Shown piece after piece: positions 23,831-32,176 of a DNA stretch of 44,605 nucleotides. The stretch is from MVRV01 sp964469905 (GTDB lineage Bacteria; Desulfobacterota; Syntrophia; Syntrophales; Smithellaceae). Made by a program: the position numbers and the translations under genes. Where the stretch lies: contig CAYXZW010000022.1 in assembly GCA_964469905.1 (NCBI GenBank), positions 1-44,605 of the forward strand, written 5' to 3'. The notes below the pieces were generated by a model. It searched no databases. It was not told the DNA's origin and saw only the letters and a list, made by a program, of their open reading frames with translations. Position 1 is the stretch's first letter. Each line of letters begins with the position of its first letter.

Positions 23831-25264
23831 ATGAAGTGGCACTGGGGACTATCAGCCATTTTGTTTTTTCTATTATGCGGATGCTTTCCGACGGTTCAGG
23901 CTCCTACAGTTATACCTGTTTCCGATCTTGTACCTTCGGCATCCGGCGGGGTCATGGCGCGGGAACCGGCCTATACGGTAGTTGTCGACCGGTTTCGTGA
24001 CGAGCGTTCCAACCGCAGCATTCTCGGGCAGTATGATAATCTTGGGAAAGGGGGCTTTGCGGGGACGGTAACGGTGACTGTCGACCGTGATATCACGGAA
24101 GTATTCGAAGACCTGGTAAAAAGGTCCCTCCAGCGCAAGGGAGTCCATCAAGGACCCTCTCCCTTCATCCTGAAGGGATTCATTAAGAAGGCAAATGTCG
24201 GGGCATCGCCCGACTCACAAATCATCAAAGCGGAAGTATTTCTGGAACTGGCCATGGTAAATTCCAATACCGGCGCCTATCTATGGAAGAAATCATACCT
24301 GGGAGCAGCCAGCGGCGTTAATCCGAAACAGACGCTAGCGCATGCTTTTCAGGATCTTGCTAATTTGGTCGATCAGGACGAAAGCGTCCTGGTGTTGAGG
24401 CAGATATTTCTAGCTTCCGGCGGCAAACTGCCGGAGAGCACCGCCGGAACGCCTTATGCCCAAACATTGGCCGTAAAGCAGTCCGTCTCCGATGTCGATG
24501 AGCTTCCCGCTGCAAAACCAGCGTCAAACAAAAACTCTTATGCCGTTGTCATCGGCATAGAACGTTACCGGCAAAAGCTTCCGCCGGCCGATTTTGCGAC
24601 GCATGATGCGCAAACTGTGGCGGAGTATCTCTTCAAAGTAATGGGATATCCATCGGAAAATGTTATCATCTTATTGAATGAAAAGGCTTCCAAAAGCGAT
24701 TTTGATAAATACATTGGGAGATGGTTGTCCAATAATGTCGAAAAGGACAGTACTGTGTTTATCTACTATTCGGGACATGGTGCACCAAATCCGAACACGG
24801 GAGATTCATACCTTGTCCCTTATGACGGCGACCCTTCCTTCATAGATGATACAGGATATTCATTGCAGAAATTATATGCCCAGCTGGGCAAACTCCCCGC
24901 AAAAGAAATTATCGTTGCACTTGATTCCTGCTTTTCCGGTGCAGGTGGAAGGTCAGTCCTGGCCAAAGGCGCGCGTCCTCTGGTTATGACTTCGCAAAGT
25001 GCACTTGCCATACCTGGTAACGTTACAGTTATAGCTGCAGCAGGGAGCAACCAGATCAGTTCGACATATGAAGAAAAAAGTCACGGACTTTTTACCTACT
25101 TTATGCTTAAAGGGATCAAGGAAGAGAATGTTGTTAAGCCCAATGGTGCGTTTGCAGTAAGCGAATTGTTCACTTACCTGAAACCTCAGGTTGAGCGCAT
25201 AGCAAGGAAGCATTATAATAATGCTCAAACACCTCAACTGATAGGATACAAAGCGTCACCTTAG
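23831..25264 (+). CDS. Caspase-fold (peptidase C14/metacaspase-like) lipoprotein
   Basis: 477 residues in three parts. A lipoprotein signal with lipobox LLCGC (Cys18) comes first. An N-terminal domain (about 45-190) has the same kind of strand-helix pattern as the upstream lipoprotein, with DRDITEVFEDLVKRSLQRKG. The C-terminal caspase-like domain (about 234-470) begins NSYAVVIGIERYRQKLPPA and shows the catalytic His316 in YYSGHGAP and Cys367 in LDSCFSGAGGRS. Both dyad residues are intact. Caspase-like enzymes usually cut after Arg, Lys or Asp; specificity here is unknown. Anchoring in the envelope and the pairing with a second lipoprotein make this more than a cytosolic metacaspase. Confidence 0.88.
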   Translation: MKWHWGLSAILFFLLCGCFPTVQAPTVIPVSDLVPSASGGVMAREPAYTVVVDRFRDERSNRSILGQYDNLGKGGFAGTVTVTVDRDITEVFEDLVKRSLQRKGVHQGPSPFILKGFIKKANVGASPDSQIIKAEVFLELAMVNSNTGAYLWKKSYLGAASGVNPKQTLAHAFQDLANLVDQDESVLVLRQIFLASGGKLPESTAGTPYAQTLAVKQSVSDVDELPAAKPASNKNSYAVVIGIERYRQKLPPADFATHDAQTVAEYLFKVMGYPSENVIILLNEKASKSDFDKYIGRWLSNNVEKDSTVFIYYSGHGAPNPNTGDSYLVPYDGDPSFIDDTGYSLQKLYAQLGKLPAKEIIVALDSCFSGAGGRSVLAKGARPLVMTSQSALAIPGNVTVIAAAGSNQISSTYEEKSHGLFTYFMLKGIKEENVVKPNGAFAVSELFTYLKPQVERIARKHYNNAQTPQLIGYKASP

Positions 25265-25465
25265 TGGCATCCTTAGTTTACTTATATCATCAATTATTAT
25301 TATGATGGCTCGAGCCATCGCTTTTTCTGCAGGAATTGCATAGTTCCGGGGTACATTGATAGTGCCCATTTGAACGCCGCTGGCAGTTTAGTCTTTATCC
25401 AGAACAATTTTGCCTGTATTATCAAAAACAGTGACGTGGGTATTCGGGGGAACATAACACTTAAT
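25256..25465 (-). pseudogene. Decayed reading frame (lipoprotein-like C-terminus?)
   Basis: Minus-strand translation in one frame reads KCYVPPNTHVTVFDNTGKIV, a stop at 25388-25390, then GVQMGTINVPRNYAIPAEKA and a helical tail, ending at 25256-25258 inside the end of the caspase gene. Residue composition is protein-like on both sides of the internal stop. There is no start codon or ribosome binding site. I interpret it as the C-terminal remnant of a lost gene; the family is not recognised. The stretch between the flanking genes holds no other ORF. Confidence 0.35.
25304..25327 (+). terminator. Probable terminator after the caspase-fold gene
   Basis: The 16-base perfect palindrome GATGGCTCGAGCCATC (25304-25319; 6-bp stem, TCGA loop) is followed by GCTTTTTC. 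It lies 40 bases after the stop at 25264. Confidence 0.65.
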
Positions 25466-25514
25466 TCAGCCAATTCGTAAACAAATATGTGTTATGTCCC
25501 CCAATTATTCCTTA

Positions 25515-27149
25515 CTACTTTTCCCTTCTCTGCAGAATATCTGCGATAACCGTTTCCCGCAGTTTTTTCTTGTTGAATTTGCCCACGCTGGTTTTAGGAA
25601 TTTCCGCCAGAAAAACGATTTCGTCAGGAATCCACCATTTGGCAACTTTATCTTTCAGATAATCCTGTATCTCCTCTTTGGTAATCGTCTGAGCTGCATC
25701 CGGCTTCGGTACAATGCAGGCCAGAGGCCGCTCCAGCCATTTATCATCCGGCAGGGCAATTACCGCCGCCTCCATCACCTTGGAAAATCCCATAATGGCG
25801 TTTTCCAGATCGATGGAAGAAATCCACTCCCCGGCACTTTTGATAAGGTCCTTTGTCCGGTCAACAAGGGAAATATAACCTTCCTTGTTCATAATTCCGA
25901 TATCCCCAGTATGAAACCAGCCGTCCCTGAACGAAATGGCGCTTTGCCTGGGATCTTTGTAGTATTCTGAGGCAATCCACGGCCCGCGCACCAAAACCTC
26001 TCCCATTTCCTTGCCATCCATCCGCGCCTCTTTGCCCGTTTCCATGTTCATCAGCTTAACATCGAGTCCCGCTACAGGCATTCCCGCTGTTGTTCGGATA
26101 TCAATTTTTTCATCAACACTCATAGATTCCATATAGCTTTTAGGAACGGACACGGTGACGAGGGGAGATGTTTCTGTGGCGCCATAACCTTGTGCTATAA
26201 TTACACCGTATTTTTTTTCGAATGATTCAATGAGATGCCGGGGCATGGCCGAACCGCCGGAGAATAACTGCCGGATGGAAGAAAAATCGTGCTCCCCGCC
26301 ATTTTCCAGATAGTTATGGAGCATTATCCAGATAGTCGGCACACCGCAGGAGAGAGTAATCTTCTCTTCGGCCATAATCCGGCACAGCGACCCCATGTCC
26401 AGAATCTGCCGCCCCGGCAGCACCTGTTTCATTCCGCGCATGGTACTGGCAAAGGGGACTCCCCAGGCATTGGCATGAAACATCGGCACTATATGCAGAG
26501 CACAATCTTTTTCCTGAACACCAAGAGCAACGCTGGAGGCAAAAGAGTGGAGTACGAGACCGCGATGGCTGTAAACAACTCCTTTGGGATCACCGGTTGT
26601 TGCCGAGGTATAGCAGATCAGGCAGGGTTCATTTTCATCGCGGTCCAGCGGAAAATCATATGTCTCCGGAAATTCTTTAACCAGATCGTCATACAGAAAA
26701 ACCGGAGAAAGCGTGGTCGCCGGCATTACACCCGATTGAGACAAGATGACATATTTCTCAACTGTCTTGAGTTGGTCTTTAATCGGTTCAATGAGGAAGT
26801 AAACGTCTTCGTCAATGAAAAGAATCCGGTCTTCGGCGTGATTAATGATGTAAACCAGATGCTCTGGGGAAAGACGGATGTTGAGTGTGTGCAAAACAGC
26901 ACCCATACAGGGCACTCCAAAATAAAGCTCCAAGTGACGATGATTGTTCAGGGAAAACGAAGCAACCCGGTCACCTTTCTTAATGCCCAGGGAGCGCAGA
27001 GCTCCCGCCAACTGGCTTGTACGTTTGTACCAGTCGGCATAAGTGTAGCGGAAAGTGCCGTTACCGTAAACGGAGACGATTTCCTTTCCCGGATAATATT
27101 TGGCCGCATGCTGCATGAAATTGGTCAGTAACAAAGGATAATTCATCAT
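25515..27149 (-). CDS. Medium/long-chain acyl-CoA ligase, AlkK-like (AMP-forming)
   Basis: 544 residues of the ANL superfamily. The ATP motif reads CYTSATTGDPKG (about 179-190), with Ala in place of the usual Gly, a feature seen in AlkK-type medium-chain ligases. GYGATETSPL and the hinge HTGDIGIMNKEGYISLVDR follow, and the C-terminal catalytic Lys lies in KTSVGKFNKKKL. GGAGG is eight bases before the first of two ATGs. It lies 58 bases downstream of the acyl-CoA dehydrogenase gene on the same strand, so activation and the first oxidation step are encoded in one operon driven by the promoter near 28580. Confidence 0.92.
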   Translation of the reverse strand: MMNYPLLLTNFMQHAAKYYPGKEIVSVYGNGTFRYTYADWYKRTSQLAGALRSLGIKKGDRVASFSLNNHRHLELYFGVPCMGAVLHTLNIRLSPEHLVYIINHAEDRILFIDEDVYFLIEPIKDQLKTVEKYVILSQSGVMPATTLSPVFLYDDLVKEFPETYDFPLDRDENEPCLICYTSATTGDPKGVVYSHRGLVLHSFASSVALGVQEKDCALHIVPMFHANAWGVPFASTMRGMKQVLPGRQILDMGSLCRIMAEEKITLSCGVPTIWIMLHNYLENGGEHDFSSIRQLFSGGSAMPRHLIESFEKKYGVIIAQGYGATETSPLVTVSVPKSYMESMSVDEKIDIRTTAGMPVAGLDVKLMNMETGKEARMDGKEMGEVLVRGPWIASEYYKDPRQSAISFRDGWFHTGDIGIMNKEGYISLVDRTKDLIKSAGEWISSIDLENAIMGFSKVMEAAVIALPDDKWLERPLACIVPKPDAAQTITKEEIQDYLKDKVAKWWIPDEIVFLAEIPKTSVGKFNKKKLRETVIADILQRREK

Positions 27150-27207
27150 GGTGTAATCCTCCTTGCACTAATTATTTCCAGTGCCTGCTTTGCTGATAAT
27201 GGTTATA

Positions 27208-28350
27208 TTATAATCCCATAAACTTTGCCGCCACTCCCTTCATGATTTCATTTGTTCCGGCAAAAATCCGCGTTACACGGATGTCCCGCCAGGCGCGTGC
27301 TATGGGATACTCCTCGCAATATCCGTATCCACCGTGAAGCTGCAAACAGCGATCAGCAACCCGGTTGGCCATGTCTGTAGTCCAGTACTTGGCCATGGAA
27401 ACCTCAATGACCACCTGCTGCCCCTCCATGTGATCCATAATCAGTTTGTCGATGAAGGTTCGGCCCAGCTTGATTTCGGTGGCCATCTCGACAATTTCGA
27501 ACTGCGAATGCTGAAACTTGGAGATGGGCTTGCCGAATACCTTGCGTTCCTGACAGTATTTGATGGTAACTTCCAGCATGTACTCCGCAGCGGCAACGGC
27601 GCCGATAGCGCAGACCAGGCGTTCCTGCTGCAGCTTCAGCATCAGTTTGATAAATCCGGTGCCCTTTTCGCCCAGGCGGTTAGTCTTGGGAATCCGGCAG
27701 TCCGTAAAATACAACTCCGCGGTATCCTGGCTGTGCCAGCCGATTTTCTTGATCTGCTTTCCTTTTTCAAACCCCGGTGTTCCGGCCTCAACCAAATAGA
27801 GATCCACGGCTTTATGAGGATTCTCTTCAGACGGGTCTTTCGCCGCCACGATACATAAATCGCAATTGATCCCGTTGCTGATAAAGGTCTTCTGACCATT
27901 CAGAATTATCGAATCGCCATCTTCGAGAGCCGTGGTCTTTATCGCCGCCAGATCACTGCCGGTATTGGGCTCCGTCATCGCCACCGCTGTAATGATGTCG
28001 CCGGTGACACATCCGGGAAGGTACTTTTTTTTGTGTTCTTCCGAGCCGAACGCAATAATATAAGGAACAATTATGTCGCTGTGGAGCGACGCTGCCAGCC
28101 CCGCAAAGTTGCATCTGGTCATCTCTTCGCAGATAATTACGGAATAGAGGAAATCAACACCCGATCCGCCGTATTCCTCGGGAACGCCTGTTCCGAGAAA
28201 TCCCTGATCCCCCATCAGCTTCCAAAAGCTTTTGGGAACGATCCCCGCTTCCTCCCATTCCTCAACATGAGGAACGATTTCCTTTTCGAGAAATTTTCGG
28301 AGACTCTCCCGGAAAATACTATGTTCTGCAGTGTAGGAAATGATGTTCAT
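27208..28350 (-). CDS. Acyl-CoA dehydrogenase, long-chain/isovaleryl type
   Basis: An FAD enzyme that forms trans-2-enoyl-CoA and passes electrons to ETF. 380 residues of normal length. The FAD/substrate motif AMTEPNTGSDLAAIKT is at 123-138. The catalytic base of medium- and short-chain enzymes (YEGT near the C-terminus) is replaced by FAGTNEIMK, while LQQERL carries Glu243 at the position used by long-chain and isovaleryl-CoA dehydrogenases. That points to long-chain or branched substrates. AAGGAGGAAGAA precedes the ATG. It is the first main gene of the operon with the ligase, under a promoter shared with the ligase at 13558. Confidence 0.93.
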   Translation of the reverse strand: MNIISYTAEHSIFRESLRKFLEKEIVPHVEEWEEAGIVPKSFWKLMGDQGFLGTGVPEEYGGSGVDFLYSVIICEEMTRCNFAGLAASLHSDIIVPYIIAFGSEEHKKKYLPGCVTGDIITAVAMTEPNTGSDLAAIKTTALEDGDSIILNGQKTFISNGINCDLCIVAAKDPSEENPHKAVDLYLVEAGTPGFEKGKQIKKIGWHSQDTAELYFTDCRIPKTNRLGEKGTGFIKLMLKLQQERLVCAIGAVAAAEYMLEVTIKYCQERKVFGKPISKFQHSQFEIVEMATEIKLGRTFIDKLIMDHMEGQQVVIEVSMAKYWTTDMANRVADRCLQLHGGYGYCEEYPIARAWRDIRVTRIFAGTNEIMKGVAAKFMGL

Positions 28351-28364
28351 CGGCTTCTTCCTCC

Positions 28365-28526
28365 TTAATTGTCAGGCATTAAATCCTTTTTCTTGATAGA
28401 CATGGGTTTATCTTCTGACTCAACCGGCAGACCAGGAAACATTTTTCTCCATCGATCAGATTGAGTCTTTACCACTTCCGGGACGTTGGAGAATTTTTCC
28501 AACGAAACACCATCGCATGATTCCAC
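28365..28526 (-). CDS. Possible small leader ORF (53 codons) before the acyl-CoA dehydrogenase
   Basis: An open frame from GTG (28526) to TAA (28367-28365) fills the leader between the promoter and the dehydrogenase gene. The stop overlaps the ribosome binding site AAGGAGG. The product would be hydrophilic, with RWRKMFPGLPVESEDKPM and SIKKKDLMPDN. There is no clear Shine-Dalgarno site for the GTG, so translation is uncertain. The ligase operon with the twin promoter has no equivalent ORF. Confidence 0.3.
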   Translation of the reverse strand: MESCDGVSLEKFSNVPEVVKTQSDRWRKMFPGLPVESEDKPMSIKKKDLMPDN

Positions 28527-28537
28527 CTTTTGGTTAA

Positions 28538-28581
28538 ATCATTTGATGGAGAACAATAAGTATAAATTATTTTTTTGTCAA
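28538..28581 (-). promoter_or_regulatory. Promoter and operator of the acyl-CoA dehydrogenase/ligase operon (copy B)
   Basis: On the minus strand TTGACA (28576-28581), 17-base spacer, TATTGT (28553-28558), then TCTCCATCAAATGATT with the inverted repeat ATCA-AA-TGAT at 28538-28547. It matches copy A at 13373-13416 over the whole length with four differences in the spacer and one just after the palindrome. Sequence around it diverges, so the conservation is specific to the control site. Confidence 0.78.
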
Positions 28582-28797
28582 GGAAAATACAATACAGGAT
28601 AATTCATATAGAATATTAAGTAGTTATTTTTATAAACCGGCAGAATGAACGAGCGATCTCTGTAGAAATTTTTCGTAACTTTGCTGCAAAAAATTCGCGA
28701 CATACGCATTTCATAATCGTAAAATATCGGAAATATTATGTTTTGCATTATGCGCCGTCGCGCATTCGTAACATTTGAAATAACAAAGATCGTATTT

Positions 28798-29649
28798 TTA
28801 GTGAATATGAATATTGTCTTTGTTCGGGTCACTAGCAGGCAGAACAACCAGATAATTACTCAAACCGGCCGAGGTAAACTTATCGGCGATGAGTGCCGCC
28901 AGCGATGGTGAATATCTGTCATCTAAGGATACATAACCGGCTCGCAGCACAATTCTGTTTCCTAACTTCTGGAAGGACCAATCCACAAAGGCAATAGCCA
29001 TTCTTACAACACCCGGCAGAGCAATTGTCGTCCGATCAAGGGTTAAGTAATTGTGCATTATCATTTCCGGTAGATAATCCGGAAGATTATATCTGCTGAT
29101 GATCCGGCCGGTAAGATATAAATGATTATTCTCAATAAACTCATCGGACATTGCCTGAGACTCTTCCTGGTAATCATTTCTATATACAGTCATCATCATT
29201 GAGCCGATGCCGGATATCAGACACGCGAGCTCTACCTTTCGTGCACCTTCATGCGAAAAACCGAAACTGCGAGCCATAAACCTTCCGACAACAGAAGCGG
29301 CAAAACTCTTAGCAAAGATTAATTTTGCTGCCTGATCGTCACGGGTGATCCTATTCATGGAAAAAAGCAGTATCTGGATTTTTGTGTATTGAGTTCCCAG
29401 GCGGTTGACGACATCAAAGAAATATTTAACCGGACCCAATTTAATGCCTCCGTGATAAGCGGAGTTAGCTATACCAAAGAGGTAATTAAAAACATCCGGC
29501 CCCAGCCCGACTTTCAAATTTTCAATCTCTCTTTGACCGATTTCAACCTCGTCCAGAATGGCAAGAACCGCCGGATTAAAACCCAGCAGAGAACTATCGA
29601 GCAATGTCTGCTCAATATTTTCAATCAAATTAAGTGCATCATTATCCAT
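28798..29649 (-). CDS. HDOD-domain protein
   Basis: 283 residues dominated by an HDOD domain, a helical relative of HD phosphohydrolases that lacks the catalytic His-Asp and serves as a signalling scaffold. Typical features are FNYLFGIANSAYHGG (the LANSA-type motif) and VVNRLGTQYTKIQILLFSM at about 50-100, followed by a helical bundle. There is no HD pair, response-regulator receiver or GGDEF domain. The C-terminal 60 residues (VVRMAIAFVDWSFQKLGNR) are still helical. It appears monocistronic on the minus strand. The role in signalling is inferred from the family. Confidence 0.75.
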   Translation of the reverse strand: MDNDALNLIENIEQTLLDSSLLGFNPAVLAILDEVEIGQREIENLKVGLGPDVFNYLFGIANSAYHGGIKLGPVKYFFDVVNRLGTQYTKIQILLFSMNRITRDDQAAKLIFAKSFAASVVGRFMARSFGFSHEGARKVELACLISGIGSMMMTVYRNDYQEESQAMSDEFIENNHLYLTGRIISRYNLPDYLPEMIMHNYLTLDRTTIALPGVVRMAIAFVDWSFQKLGNRIVLRAGYVSLDDRYSPSLAALIADKFTSAGLSNYLVVLPASDPNKDNIHIH

Positions 29650-30023
29650 AATGTTTCTCTTTAGGATTCTTTAAGTGCATGCTTGCTGCTTATCAAGTGA
29701 TATATCTTTTAGATAAAGTTATCACTAATCCGCCAAGAATGCCCCGTTTACACCCCGCAACTTTCGGCAAAGCCCCCACCGGATAGCCGCTGGCGGTGTT
29801 GCCATTATTGACGAGAAATTACTTTTATGATGATCAATATAGAAAGAACAGCCCGGTATGTCAATGAAATAATGCCCTTATGGTCGCCCCTGACAATTGC
29901 CTTAATTATTTCTGTCGGTGATTCCTAAATATCATTCACATATGATCGTCGATGATATGCCGCATCTAATGCGCTGCGAGAAGATACCTTGCCTCAATGA
30001 TTTTTATGCGGTGGACATAAAAT
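29650..30023. other. Intergenic region, no gene seen
   Basis: A non-coding stretch between the HDOD and Tim44-like genes. It has no ORF with a ribosome binding site and no strong palindrome. The HDOD promoter should lie at its left end but no well-spaced boxes were recognised. Confidence 0.4.
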
Positions 30024-30057
30024 GCTTTGCCCTTCTCACTTGCTGGAAGGGCAAAGC
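30024..30057 (-). terminator. Terminator of the Tim44-like gene
   Basis: GCTTTGCCCTTC and GAAGGGCAAAGC form a perfect 12-bp stem with a 10-base loop, 12 bases after the stop codon of the minus-strand gene. On that strand it is followed by ATTTTAT. Confidence 0.7.
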
Positions 30058-30069
30058 TAAGAGTATTTG

Positions 30070-31044
30070 TTATGATATTTGATTAATTGCGGAAAGCTGC
30101 CAGGGATTGTTGCCCACCGGGCGAACATAGGTCCAGAACTCTTCGAATTTGACTGGCTCTGTTTTGCTACCTGAGACCACGGTCACATTCGTTTCATCGG
30201 TGGTGTAATCCAGCAGGTTCGCGGTAATTTGAACGGTAATGAAATCCTTGCCCGCTTCCTGCCATACTTCGCTTATCTCTACCTTCCGCACAGCGATGTT
30301 TTCCAGCCGGTTGATCTGCTTTTTCTTTTTCAGATCATCGGCATCGCCCTGGAGAATGCCGTACATCTCCTCGGTAAGCATATTCCGAATGGCGGACATG
30401 TCGCGGTTTGCCCATGCTCCCTGAACTTTGAAGAAGGAGTCCATGGCCTGATCTTTGAATTTCTGTTCATCAAATGTAGAATCCATCTGCCGGATATAAC
30501 CGACCCCGGCGTCAATTTCCGATTCCCCCGCTTGCTGTCCGTAAGTTGGGGTAAAACCACGCTGCTGTGGTTCCGGCATAGGTGCCGTACGATAGAAGGC
30601 TGGATTGGCTGTTGCTTCCGCTTCCCGCCTTCTCTTTTTTATATACCACCAGATTCCGTAAAGAATCGCTCCAATCAAAACGATTTCGAAAATGCCTATT
30701 CCACTGCCGCCCATTCCATCACCACCTCCGAAACCGAGACTCCGGAAAAGCATCCCGCCGATCATTCCGCCGACCAAACCACCTACCAGGCCACCGGCCA
30801 TGCCTCTCATGAAGCCGCCGCCTTGGGACGGCGCCGGTGACGCGGGCGCTGCCGCGGATTGCCGGGAAGGACTGGACGGTGAAGATGACGGAGATTTGGG
30901 TGACGAATAGGAATGTGAACCACGGCTGCCGGAAGACCGGCCACCGCCCGCTCTGGCGTATGCGTCGAGTTCCAGAACGTACGTTACAAAAAAGAACAGG
31001 CTGAATATTATCAACCCGTATTTGATCCATTTACCTGATAACAT
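30070..31044 (-). CDS. Tim44-like domain membrane protein
   Basis: 324 residues: an N-terminal signal/anchor (about 8-28), a low-complexity Ser/Pro-rich region (about 35-75), a glycine-rich hydrophobic stretch (MAGGLVGGLVGGMIGGML), a second membrane segment (about 118-138, FEIVLIGAILYGIWWYI) with a basic stop-transfer sequence, and a C-terminal Tim44-like domain (about 180-322). The latter ends in EEFWTYVRPVGNNPWQLSAI, typical of bacterial relatives. Mitochondrial Tim44 tethers Hsp70 to the import channel; the bacterial role is not established. The ATG at 31044 follows AAGGAGAGA. A terminator follows directly, so it is a one-gene unit or the last of one. Confidence 0.86.
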   Translation of the reverse strand: MLSGKWIKYGLIIFSLFFFVTYVLELDAYARAGGGRSSGSRGSHSYSSPKSPSSSPSSPSRQSAAAPASPAPSQGGGFMRGMAGGLVGGLVGGMIGGMLFRSLGFGGGDGMGGSGIGIFEIVLIGAILYGIWWYIKKRRREAEATANPAFYRTAPMPEPQQRGFTPTYGQQAGESEIDAGVGYIRQMDSTFDEQKFKDQAMDSFFKVQGAWANRDMSAIRNMLTEEMYGILQGDADDLKKKKQINRLENIAVRKVEISEVWQEAGKDFITVQITANLLDYTTDETNVTVVSGSKTEPVKFEEFWTYVRPVGNNPWQLSAINQIS

Positions 31045-31092
31045 ATTTCTCTCCTTGGTTTTTTGTTAGTAGCAACTTATTGCGATTTTTCT

Positions 31093-31614
31093 TTACAGCG
31101 ATCCATCTAATTCTTCAGCCACAGATGCTTTGCAATATCTGCAGCGCTGTGCTCCCCGGAAAAGCGGTTTCCCGCAATGAGAGCAATGATAGCGCTCGCA
31201 TACCGAACGAGCCCACTCAACGCTCCCTTTTTCATCACCATGTTCTTTAACTTTAGCCCGCCAGACAGGAATTGTCCCTTTCATCACTTTTTTGCCTGTG
31301 GCGAATCCGAAATTTTCGATATGGCTGCAGGGCCACTGGCTGCATTGATGGCAGGAATAGAATCCTTTGGCCTTGATGCAATCTCTTATAACACAGCTCT
31401 TGCAATAAACATAAAGTTTTTCCGGCGGATCAGATTGCATACAACCCCGACATTCTGTTTGTTCCGGTGTTGTCCCATAGAGATTTCCCATGGTTGTCTT
31501 GAATTTCTCGTTTGCATCCCTCGTGGCTATATAAACTCCGCAGGAACCGCAATATAATCCACAGGGAGCCATCAATGACTTGTTTCTTATTTCCTCTTCA
31601 GTCCAACCTTCCAT
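31093..31614 (-). CDS. Cysteine-rich DUF3795-like protein
   Basis: 173 residues with many Cys in metal-binding spacing: APCGLYCGSCGVY near the start, ECRGCMQSD, YCKSCVIRDC and YSCHQCSQWPC in the middle, and a terminal zinc-ribbon-like CSHCGKPLFRGAQRCRYC. The first part matches DUF3795, a family of uncharacterised proteins thought to bind metal. The last part is an extra rubredoxin/zinc-ribbon-type module. The ATG at 31614 is behind AGGAGG; the frame runs seven codons further upstream through that site. It is next to YhbY (24 bases away), same strand. No function is known. Confidence 0.8.
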   Translation of the reverse strand: MEGWTEEEIRNKSLMAPCGLYCGSCGVYIATRDANEKFKTTMGNLYGTTPEQTECRGCMQSDPPEKLYVYCKSCVIRDCIKAKGFYSCHQCSQWPCSHIENFGFATGKKVMKGTIPVWRAKVKEHGDEKGSVEWARSVCERYHCSHCGKPLFRGAQRCRYCKASVAEELDGSL

Positions 31615-31638
31615 TTTTCCTCCTTTATCCGGCAAGAA

Positions 31639-31935
31639 CTAGACCTTTATTTTTCTTAGTTCCGTTTGCGGATGCTGCCGGTAAAAAATGACTATGTTGC
31701 CGATGATGCCGACTACTTCGCTTTTGGTGATTGCAGCAATTTCCTGCGCTATTTCCTTTTTCTCTTCCTTGAAATCCAGGAATTTTACTTTAATCAGTTC
31801 ATGATCTTTCAAAGCAGCATCAATGGATGCTGTCAATTGTTCGCTGATGCCGTTTCTACCTACCATCACAACCGGTTTTAAATGATGCGCCAGAGAGCGC
31901 AGATGTTTTTTTACCGATCCTTTGAGTTTCTCCAT
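31639..31935 (-). CDS. yhbY: YhbY/CRM-domain RNA-binding protein
   Basis: 98 residues forming one CRM domain, which binds RNA and is linked to assembly of the large ribosomal subunit. It shows the opening basic helix KKHLRSLAHHLKPVVMVGRNG and the second motif LIKVKFLDF, followed by SEVVGIIGNIVIFYR. Length matches bacterial YhbY. The ATG at 31935 has AGGTG nine bases upstream; a GTG four codons earlier is possible. It is co-directional with the DUF3795-like gene. Confidence 0.9.
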   Translation of the reverse strand: MEKLKGSVKKHLRSLAHHLKPVVMVGRNGISEQLTASIDAALKDHELIKVKFLDFKEEKKEIAQEIAAITKSEVVGIIGNIVIFYRQHPQTELRKIKV

Positions 31936-32131
31936 AAATGTTTTCACCTGACAGATGTTCCCGTTTTCTGCTTGTATATCATATTTTCTACCGGGAAGGA
32001 AAATTTCTTATTAACGGCTGTTGACTATCGCCAAAACGCCGCAACAGTGGCTTTTTTCTTTTTCCGGACCATGTGCCATGTGCTGTTGATTACCCACAGA
32101 TCATCTGCCTACACCTATCTTTCCTTTATCC

Positions 32132-32160
32132 TTGACAAATCCTCTCCTTTTTCCTACTGT
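32132..32160 (+). promoter_or_regulatory. Predicted promoter of the cytosolic patatin gene
   Basis: TTGACA (32132-32137), 17 bases, TACTGT (32155-32160). Transcription would begin near 32167, leaving a leader of only about 10 bases to the ATG at 32177 or 25 to the second ATG at 32192. Confidence 0.5.
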
Positions 32161-32176
32161 ATAAAGCAAAACATCA

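Noticed and set aside
28578..28847. 89-codon minus-strand ORF across the promoter near 28580
   Set aside because: It overlaps a well-supported promoter and the end of the HDOD gene, and reads as low-complexity AT-rich translation.
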